Shown piece by piece: positions 1 through 4,966 of a DNA stretch of 7,250 bases (its first letter is position 1; each line of letters starts with the position of its first letter). The notes under the pieces were generated by a model. That model had not been told where the DNA came from. It worked only from the letters and a program-made list of their open reading frames with translations, and did no database searches. Location of the stretch: assembly GCA_019308655.1 (NCBI GenBank), contig JAFDHS010000077.1, positions 1 to 7,250 of the forward strand. The letters are read 5' to 3'. Source of the DNA: Deltaproteobacteria bacterium. GTDB lineage: Bacteria; Desulfobacterota; Desulfobacteria; Desulfobacterales; JAFDHS01. A program made the position numbers and the translations under genes.

Positions 1-87
1 ACAACTTTTAAAGCGGAAGGTGACGAGGTAACGATGGGGTCTGGAGCCAATCAAATCATTGACCGGAAAACATTCAGTCGGCTTTGA
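1..87 (+). CDS. 3' end of an unidentified gene (partial)
   Basis: Frame 1 is open from the left edge and gives 28 residues (ending D-R-K-T-F-S-R-L) before a TGA at 85-87. The fragment includes E-G-D-E-V-T and G-S-G-A-N-Q, which would suit a beta-rich C-terminus, but I do not recognise the family. A T-rich run (98-112) follows the stop. The only pairing that could precede it is GGAGCC (43-48) with GGCTCC (90-95), which has a 41-nt loop, so a terminator is not convincing. With so few codons visible the gene itself is only moderately supported. It could be a chance open stretch. Confidence 0.35.
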   Translation, partial: TTFKAEGDEVTMGSGANQIIDRKTFSRL

Positions 88-126
88 GCGGCTCCGTTTA
101 TTTATTTTTTTTAGCATTATCTTGGG

Positions 127-149
127 AGTTCAGACTTTAAGTCTGAATT
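127..149. repeat. Perfect hairpin upstream of the IscB element
   Basis: TTCAGACT (129-136) and AGTCTGAA (140-147) form a perfect 8-bp stem with a 3-nt TTA loop. The stem extends by a G-T wobble (128/148) and an A-T pair (127/149). It lies just outside the proposed left end of the IscB element. It could be a left-end hairpin of an IS200/IS605-type element, the end of an upstream transcript, or an unrelated dispersed palindrome. No T-tract follows it, so a rho-independent terminator is unlikely. Confidence 0.6.
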
Positions 150-151
150 AC

Positions 152-167
152 AAACTTCGGCTCAAAC
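152..167 (+). other. Candidate IscB guide segment (5' end of omega-RNA)
   Basis: In known IscB loci the omega-RNA guide is roughly the 16 nt directly 5' of the first scaffold helix and derives from DNA flanking the left end of the element. The first clear scaffold helix here starts with GTCAAC at 168, which would place the guide at about 152-167. The position depends entirely on that helix being P1. If P1 starts further upstream, the guide shifts with it. This is inference, not a direct observation. Confidence 0.3.
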
Positions 168-410
168 GTCAACTACCCCTCCTGAATCACAGATTCAGAA
201 GGGGCTTGTAAAAGCCCAGGTTGACTACATTCAGCCACCAGCAATTAGCTGATGGGGCTACGTTACTCAGGAATATATAGGCACTTCAGGATGATGCCCA
301 AGTCCTGAACTCTGCGGCTTATCTGTAAACAGTCCTGTGAGGTAGGGACAGTCAAATAAGCGACAAACCCTGAGATAACATTATGGATGGGCAACTACTC
401 CGACAGGAGG
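168..410 (+). ncRNA. omega-RNA (HEARO-type RNA) of IscB
   Basis: This is the probable guide-RNA scaffold of the adjacent IscB nuclease. Pairings found by eye: GTCAAC (168-173) with GTTGAC (220-225), enclosing a 176-188/192-204 hairpin with one C-A mismatch; AGCC (233-236) with GGCT (256-259), containing CAGC/GCTG (239-242/248-251); a long-range helix GTTACTCAGG (262-271) with CCTGAGATAAC (369-379), 10 pairs with one bulged A; TTCAGGA (285-291) with TCCTGAA (303-309); GCTTAT (317-322) with ATAAGC (356-361); GTCCT (332-336) with GGGAC (345-349); and a pseudoknot between loop TGCCCA (295-300) and TGGGCA (388-393). A final CTCC/GGAG hairpin (398-401/406-409) overlaps the IscB ribosome-binding site. 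Placement directly upstream of iscB, running into its Shine-Dalgarno, matches known HEARO/omega-RNAs. The exact 5' and 3' ends are estimates. An alternative pairing, GGGCTT (202-207) with AAGCCC (212-217), competes with the first hairpin and resembles IS605-type left-end hairpins. Confidence 0.82.
405..410 (+). promoter_or_regulatory. Shine-Dalgarno site of iscB, partly inside an RNA hairpin
   Basis: AGGAGG at 405-410 lies 7 nt before a TTG codon at 418, which fixes the non-ATG start of iscB. Four of its bases (406-409) can pair with CTCC at 398-401 around a 4-nt loop, so the site may be occluded when the omega-RNA 3' end is folded. The pairing is seen in the sequence; an effect on translation is inference. 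Confidence 0.75.
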
Positions 411-417
411 ACAAAAC

Positions 418-1668
418 TTGCGAGTATTTGTCAAAAACAAACGGAACCAAAGTCTGATGCCCTGCAAACCACAAAGGGCAAGGTTATTACTCAAGCACGG
501 CAAGGCCAAGATTATCAGTTATCTGCCTTTTACCATTCAGTTGTTTTGTGCCACTGGAGAAACTATCCAACCGATAAAGGTAGGTATTGACTCCGGTGCT
601 AAATATATAGGTTTTGCAATTACATCCGGCAATAAAGTCTTTGGAAAAGGCACCATAGAACTCAGGGATGATGTTTCAAATCTGTTAACTGTCCGGAAGA
701 CCTATAGGCGGTCCCGGAGAAACAGAAAGACCCGGTATCGAAAACCAAGATTTGAAAACAGATCTAAACCGGAAGGATGGCTGCCTCCATCAATTCAAAG
801 CAGGGTTGATAATACGATAAACTGGATCAATAAAATCATGAAGGCCTTACCTGAGCCGGAAATAACAGTGGAAGTTGGTAAGTTTGATGCTGCCAAACTG
901 AAAAATCCTGACATTCAAGGTAAAGCGTATCAACAAGGTGAGGCTTTTGGCTTTTGGAACACACGTTATTATGTTTTTGCGAGAGATAATTATACCTGTC
1001 AAATCTGCAAGAAAAAAGGTGATATTCTACAAACCCACCACATTATCCAAAAACGTGATGGCGGAACAGACAATGCCGATAACTTAGTTAGCATCCATGC
1101 TAAGTGCCATGCCGATTTTCATCAGGGCAGGATTCATCATACTTTTAAGAAACCGAAACAATACAGAGAAACTGTCTTCATGAATGTTCTCAGAAGGCAA
1201 ATTCTCAAACGTGTGAATTGCAAAATAACTTACGGCAGCTATACCAAAATAGCCGGGGATACGCTTGCTCTCGATAAGAGCCATCATAATGATGCAATAG
1301 CCATAGCAGGCATAAAAGCAATCAAAAGTAATCCAAACGACGTTTTATACATAAAGCAATTCAGAAAAAAGAAAAGAAGCCTTCATGAAGCGATACCCAG
1401 AAAAGGAAGAAAAATTCCCAATAGAGCGGCCAAACGCAATGCCAAAAATACGAAGGAACTCAAAGGTGTTTTTTTAGGGGACTCCGTTTCTGTATTTGGG
1501 CAAAAAGGTTATGTTTCCGGATTTACGGGAACCAGCGGATTTTATGTGAAAACGATTGGCGGTGAGTATATAACAAAGCTCGGCAAGGCTTATAAACAGG
1601 TAAGCTATAAAGACATAACCTTTATTCGTCATAATGGGTTTGGTCATAACTTCGGCCACTTTGCATAA
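418..1668 (+). CDS. iscB: IscB RNA-guided DNA endonuclease (RuvC + HNH, Cas9 ancestor family)
   Basis: A 416-residue IscB, the omega-RNA-guided nuclease family from which Cas9 is thought to derive. Visible parts in order: an N-terminal PLMP-like domain with S-L-M-P at 12-15 (usually P-L-M-P); RuvC-I G-I-D-S-G with D58; an Arg-rich bridge helix (about 93-116); RuvC-II I-T-V-E-V with E152; an HNH domain with C194-x2-C197, H207-H208, N222 and C230-H231; and RuvC-III with S-H-H-N-D (H289/H290, D292). A basic C-terminal region (about 315-416) fits the target-adjacent-motif interaction area. All expected catalytic residues are present, so both strands could be cleaved. The length is at the shorter end of the family (commonly about 400-500). 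The TTG start is chosen because AGGAGG lies 7 nt upstream and the PLMP domain follows immediately; there is no better in-frame ATG upstream. Codon and base use is AT-rich compared with the FadL gene. Function in homing or retention of the element is inferred from the family. Confidence 0.95.
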   Translation: MRVFVKNKRNQSLMPCKPQRARLLLKHGKAKIISYLPFTIQLFCATGETIQPIKVGIDSGAKYIGFAITSGNKVFGKGTIELRDDVSNLLTVRKTYRRSRRNRKTRYRKPRFENRSKPEGWLPPSIQSRVDNTINWINKIMKALPEPEITVEVGKFDAAKLKNPDIQGKAYQQGEAFGFWNTRYYVFARDNYTCQICKKKGDILQTHHIIQKRDGGTDNADNLVSIHAKCHADFHQGRIHHTFKKPKQYRETVFMNVLRRQILKRVNCKITYGSYTKIAGDTLALDKSHHNDAIAIAGIKAIKSNPNDVLYIKQFRKKKRSLHEAIPRKGRKIPNRAAKRNAKNTKELKGVFLGDSVSVFGQKGYVSGFTGTSGFYVKTIGGEYITKLGKAYKQVSYKDITFIRHNGFGHNFGHFA

Positions 1669-1939
1669 GGCTTAGAAGTACCTAAAAATAATTCTTATAA
1701 ATTTAGATAGTTACATGTTTAATAGTTGAAGCCGTAAACCGTGTGGCCCCCAAGGGATTATTTCCTATATAAATTGAGGTCTTCTACCTATAGACAATAC
1801 ACACGGAACCATTTAATATAATTCATCATGTCCTAAATCCGACATTGAGCACGCTACTTCCTCTGAATTTTCCTTTATTTGAATCTATAAAACCAGGTCC
1901 TCCGGGTCAGGTTTCTTTACCCACAGGTAAAAATGCTAA
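1669..1939. other. AT-rich gene-free spacer between iscB and the FadL-like gene
   Basis: No supported gene, RNA gene or terminator is seen here; all frames are short or lack family resemblance. It must contain the right end of the IscB element and the junction to the truncated FadL gene. Small imperfect hairpins occur (for example 1753-1757/1762-1766, and 1779-1782/1792-1795) but none is strong. The boundary from AT-rich to GC-rich sequence falls at about 1940-1955. Confidence 0.6.
1739..1806. repeat. 7-bp inverted repeat, CCGTGTG / CACACGG
   Basis: CCGTGTG at 1739-1745 is the exact reverse complement of CACACGG at 1800-1806, separated by 54 nt of AT-rich sequence. The spacing is long for a simple hairpin. 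It could be the ends of a small inserted sequence or an element of the IscB right end, but no target duplication is evident, and one 7-bp match could be chance. Confidence 0.4.
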
Positions 1940-1984
1940 CGCTATTACCCGCCGGTCTGGGGCGCGGGCCTCTATCTGTACGAG

Positions 1985-3178
1985 TTGGGAACGCCGGACC
2001 TGGGGACGGCCGGTGCGGGAAGAGCAGCCCTGGCAGCCGATGCCTCTACAGCCGGCATCAACCCGGCCGGGATGACCCGGCTCGACCGTTCCCAGATGCT
2101 GGCGGCCATCCAGGGTCTCTACGTAAATACCCGTTTCGATACCGACATTGCGGGCTTTGGTGGAGGCAACGGCGGCAACGCCGGGGGATTCGTACCCAGT
2201 GCCACCCTTCACTATGTCTATAACCTCACGCCGGATTGGAAGCTCGGGATCAGTACAGGCTCCTATTTCGGGCTGGGGGTGGACTACGGCGACAACTGGG
2301 CCGGCCGCTATTACGCCACCGAAGCCGAGCTTCTGACCTTCGGCGTCAATCCTTCCGTAGGCTACCGGGTCAACGAATGGTTGTCCGTGGGCGCCGGTTT
2401 CGATATCCTCTACGCTGAATTGGACCAAAAGGCCGCTATCAACAACAACGCCGTGCCAGGGCAGACCGGTCTGGCCGACGGAAAACTCAAACTCGAAGAC
2501 AACGACGTAGCCTACGGATTCAACCTGGGGGTTCTGCTGGAGCCCAGGGAAGGCACCCGCTTCGGTATCACCTACCGCTCGGAGGTGGATCTGGAGTTTA
2601 AGGACGTGACCGACCTCAGGAACATCGGGCCGGTGCTGCAGGGTATCTTGAATCTGTCCGGACTTGCCGGAAGCAAAGTGGACATAGAGATGACGGTTCC
2701 CCAGGCGATCATGCTGAGCGGCTACCGGCAGATCAACGAGCAGTGGGCCATCATGGGCAACATCGGCTGGCAGGAATGGAGTGAGTTCGGCAAACAGGAC
2801 CTGACCCTGGCATCAACTGATTCTCAAACCTTCACCAAAGATCTGGGTTACGACGACACCTGGCACTTCGCCCTGGGTGCCCAGTACCGCTTCGCCCCCC
2901 AATGGCTGTGGTCCGTGGGCGCAGCCTACGACACCTCCCCGGTGGACGGGGACCACAAGCGCACCCCGGACCTGCCCCTGGACCGACAGGTCCGGGTCGG
3001 CACCGGAGTTCAGTACGATTGGAACGACGACGTGACCGTGGGTTTGGCCTATGAGTACATGGATGCCGGAGATGCAGGCATCGACCAGGAGGGCGGTCCC
3101 CTCCAGGGCTCCCTCAAGGGTGAATACGACACCAACGTGATCCACTTTTTCGCCCTCAACCTGATTCGGAAATTTTAG
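1985..3178 (+). CDS. OmpP1/FadL-family outer-membrane protein, 5'-truncated (no signal peptide; probable pseudogene)
   Basis: A FadL-type 14-stranded beta-barrel, a family that moves long-chain fatty acids and other hydrophobic compounds across the outer membrane. The family N-terminus is recognisable: G-A-G-L-Y-L-Y-E-L-G-T-P-D-L-G, then A-A-D-A-S-T-A-G-I-N-P-A-G-M (NPAGM at residues 26-30 from 1985). The rest alternates aromatic and polar residues as in barrel strands and ends in a C-terminal Phe (I-R-K-F), the usual BAM recognition signature. The similarity begins upstream of the first usable start: in-frame codons from about 1961 encode G-A-G-L-Y-L-Y-E, but an in-frame TAA sits at 1937-1939 and no start codon lies between it and the TTG at 1985. 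No signal peptide or good ribosome-binding site is present, so the product as it stands should not reach the outer membrane. The gene is markedly more GC-rich than the preceding 1.9 kb. Reading through a one-base deletion in the G run at 1959-1962 would join a short hydrophobic M-L-T-L-L-P-A-G frame from 1933, but that is too short for a normal signal peptide. The sulfatase start is 60 nt downstream. Confidence 0.85.
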   Translation: MGTPDLGTAGAGRAALAADASTAGINPAGMTRLDRSQMLAAIQGLYVNTRFDTDIAGFGGGNGGNAGGFVPSATLHYVYNLTPDWKLGISTGSYFGLGVDYGDNWAGRYYATEAELLTFGVNPSVGYRVNEWLSVGAGFDILYAELDQKAAINNNAVPGQTGLADGKLKLEDNDVAYGFNLGVLLEPREGTRFGITYRSEVDLEFKDVTDLRNIGPVLQGILNLSGLAGSKVDIEMTVPQAIMLSGYRQINEQWAIMGNIGWQEWSEFGKQDLTLASTDSQTFTKDLGYDDTWHFALGAQYRFAPQWLWSVGAAYDTSPVDGDHKRTPDLPLDRQVRVGTGVQYDWNDDVTVGLAYEYMDAGDAGIDQEGGPLQGSLKGEYDTNVIHFFALNLIRKF

Positions 3179-3224
3179 TCCATCTCAGAACCAATAGTTT
3201 GCTTAATCCAAAACCTTTAATCTA

Positions 3225-3232
3225 AAAGGAGG
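3225..3232 (+). promoter_or_regulatory. Strong Shine-Dalgarno of the arylsulfatase gene
   Basis: AAAGGAGG at 3225-3232 is 6 nt before the ATG at 3239. It fixes the start and implies efficient translation. Confidence 0.85.
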
Positions 3233-3238
3233 AAGGTA

Positions 3239-4795
3239 ATGAAAGTTCAAACTTCATTTCGAATCACAAGGATCACTTTGTTTATTGGACTGATAGCCGT
3301 TGTCTGCTTTGCAGGCCCTGCAATGGCAAAACCGGACAAACCCAACATTCTGATAATCATGTCGGATGATGTCGGCGTCCACAATATCAGTGCCTACAGC
3401 CGGGGACTGGTAGGCTATCAAACCCCCAACCTCGACCGTATTGCCAACGAAGGCATGATGTTCACGGATTATTATGCGGAACAAAGTTGCACTGCCGGGA
3501 GATCGACCTTTATCACCGGCCAAAGTCCGGTCCGCACAGGTCTTAGCAAAGTCGGTCTGCCCGGTGCCGATATAGGGCTTAGAAAAGAAGACCCTACCCT
3601 TGCAGAGCTTTTAAAACCCCATGGTTATATGACCGGGCAATTCGGCAAGAACCACCTGGGAGACCGGGATGAATTTCTGCCCACGGCCCACGGTTTCGAT
3701 GAATTCTTCGGTAACCTTTACCACCTGAACGCCGAAGAAGAACCGGAGCATCCCGATTATTTCAAAAATCCCGAATTAAAGAAAAAATATGGTCCCAGGG
3801 GAGTGATCAAAGCCACTGCCAATGGAAAGGTTGAAGACACCGGCCCATTGACCCGCAAGCGTATGGAAACCGTTGACGAGGAGTTTCTGGCAGCCACGCA
3901 GGATTTCATTGATCGTGCGCACAAGGCTGAAAAACCTTTTTTTGTCTGGTTCAATCCCAGCCGGATGCATTTCTACACCCATCTGAAAAAAGAGAGTCAG
4001 GGGGTGACCGGCCTTGGCATTTATGCCGACGGTATGGTGGAACATGACGGTCATGTGGGTGAACTTTTGAAGCAGCTTGATGACCTGAAGATTGCCGACA
4101 ATACCATTGTTGTTTATACCTGTGACAATGGCCCGCACTACAACGAATGGCCTGACGGCGGCATATCGCCGTTCCGTGGTGAAAAAAATACCAACTGGGA
4201 AGGCGGCTACCGGGTCCCGGCAATGGTCCGATGGCCGGAGAAGATTGCAGCCGGTAAGGTTTCCAATGACATTATGTCTATGCAGGACTGGGTTCCGACC
4301 CTCATGGCCGCCGTCGGAGAGCCTGATATAAAGGAAAAACTCAAGAAAGGCACCCGGGTCGGCAATATGAAGTATAAGGTGCATCTGGATGGTTATAACT
4401 TCCTGCCGTACATGAGCGGCAATGAAGAAAATGGGCCGCGCAAGGCGTTTTTCTATTTTAATGACGACGGGCAACTCGTCGCCACACGTTTTCAGCAGTG
4501 GAAATTGGTATTTGCGGAGCAGCGGAAAAATTATTTCGACGTATGGTCGGAACCTTTCATCTGGTTACGCGTACCAAAGATATTTAATTTGCGAAGTGAT
4601 CCGTACGAGCGAGCGGATACCGACTCCAATAATTATCGGACCTGGTGGATTCGCCATGCTTTTCTTCTTGTTCCCGCACAAGATTTTGTGGGTAATTTCC
4701 TGAAAACTTTCCAGGAATTCCCCCCCCGGCAGAAACCGGCGAAATTCAATATGGATGAAGTCATGAAGATACTCAGTGAGGGGACTTCAAACTAA
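3239..4795 (+). CDS. Secreted Cys-type arylsulfatase (sulfatase family, alkaline phosphatase superfamily)
   Basis: A 518-residue type I sulfatase that hydrolyses sulfate esters. Residues 1-30 form a Sec signal peptide (basic start, hydrophobic core, A-M-A cleavage site), so it should act in the periplasm or outside the cell. Active-site features: metal ligands D43-D44 in I-M-S-D-D; the maturation motif C84-T-A-G-R88, in which C84 becomes formylglycine; K137 and H139 in F-G-K-N-H; H244 in S-R-M-H; D296-N297 in C-D-N-G; and K316 in R-G-E-K-N. The set is complete, so the enzyme is predicted active. The motif is C-x-A-x-R rather than the more common C-x-P-x-R. In anaerobes such sites are matured by the radical-SAM enzyme anSME, and elsewhere by FGE; neither is in this window. 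The C-terminal part (D-P-Y-E-R-A-D, then W-W and P-P-R-Q-K-P) is typical of a group of proteobacterial arylsulfatases. Length is normal. It is first in a three-gene co-directional run. The substrate cannot be read from the sequence. Confidence 0.94.
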   Translation: MKVQTSFRITRITLFIGLIAVVCFAGPAMAKPDKPNILIIMSDDVGVHNISAYSRGLVGYQTPNLDRIANEGMMFTDYYAEQSCTAGRSTFITGQSPVRTGLSKVGLPGADIGLRKEDPTLAELLKPHGYMTGQFGKNHLGDRDEFLPTAHGFDEFFGNLYHLNAEEEPEHPDYFKNPELKKKYGPRGVIKATANGKVEDTGPLTRKRMETVDEEFLAATQDFIDRAHKAEKPFFVWFNPSRMHFYTHLKKESQGVTGLGIYADGMVEHDGHVGELLKQLDDLKIADNTIVVYTCDNGPHYNEWPDGGISPFRGEKNTNWEGGYRVPAMVRWPEKIAAGKVSNDIMSMQDWVPTLMAAVGEPDIKEKLKKGTRVGNMKYKVHLDGYNFLPYMSGNEENGPRKAFFYFNDDGQLVATRFQQWKLVFAEQRKNYFDVWSEPFIWLRVPKIFNLRSDPYERADTDSNNYRTWWIRHAFLLVPAQDFVGNFLKTFQEFPPRQKPAKFNMDEVMKILSEGTSN

Positions 4796-4843
4796 AAGAG
4801 ATGGCATTCCCAAATAGCCTGGTGGCTGGTATTGAAAACTTGA

Positions 4844-4871
4844 CCACGCTCCACCCATTGGATGGGCGTGG
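4844..4871. repeat. Two-part hairpin in the sulfatase-phosphatase spacer
   Basis: CCCAT (4854-4858) pairs with ATGGG (4862-4866) around a 3-nt loop, and CCACG (4844-4848) pairs with CGTGG (4867-4871), leaving a 5-nt bulge on the 5' side. It starts 48 nt after the sulfatase stop. No T run follows, so it is not a classic intrinsic terminator. It may stabilise the upstream mRNA 3' end or act as a processing site (inference). Confidence 0.6.
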
Positions 4872-4966
4872 CATTCAAAGCAATTCAAACCGTCATTCTT
4901 CTTCAGGGCCGGCCCCCGTAGCAGATATTTTTGATCATATATCAATATTTACAAAATGGGGATACA

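Larger units (their letters stand above)
168..1668 (+). mobile_element. Solo IscB element (IS200/IS605-like ISC), boundaries approximate
   Basis: IscB proteins are encoded in IS200/IS605-related (ISC) transposons, usually mobilised by a Y1 transposase TnpA. Here iscB and its omega-RNA form an AT-rich block distinct from the GC-rich outer-membrane gene downstream, with no tnpA in the window, so any movement would need TnpA in trans. The left end is probably near 150-170, where the scaffold helix and the GGGCTT/AAGCCC hairpin begin. The right end cannot be fixed: it lies somewhere between 1669 and about 1955, and I found no unambiguous terminal hairpin. The known HEARO flank consensus (ATGA or GTGA) does not occur between 1669 and 1955. 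Confidence 0.6.

Noticed and set aside
168..225. CRISPR repeat or array
   Set aside because: The inverted repeats occur once each with no regular spacing; they fit an omega-RNA helix.
387..590. Open frame of 67 codons starting with ATG upstream of and overlapping iscB
   Set aside because: It lies in the omega-RNA and out of frame with iscB; iscB has clear family motifs in the other frame.
1774..1794. Sigma-70 promoter (TTGAGG ... TATAGA)
   Set aside because: The spacing between the boxes is only about 9 nt, far from the usual 17.
1845..2075. Open frame of 76 codons across the start of the FadL gene
   Set aside because: It has no family resemblance and overlaps the FadL frame, which has clear conserved motifs.
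1907..2428. Minus-strand open frame of 173 codons
   Set aside because: It is the antisense shadow of the GC-rich FadL coding region and has no recognisable domain.
3776..4474. Minus-strand open frame of 232 codons
   Set aside because: It is antisense to the sulfatase, whose active-site residues are all in the plus frame.
4844..4871. Rho-independent terminator after the sulfatase
   Set aside because: The hairpin is real but no T-tract follows.
4931..4945. TTGAT/ATCAA operator-like palindrome before the phosphatase
   Set aside because: Only 5 bp per arm in AT-rich DNA, so chance is likely.
4931..4966. Earlier TTG start for the phosphatase
   Set aside because: It would put 12 polar residues before a normal signal peptide; the ATG at 4967 gives a standard one.
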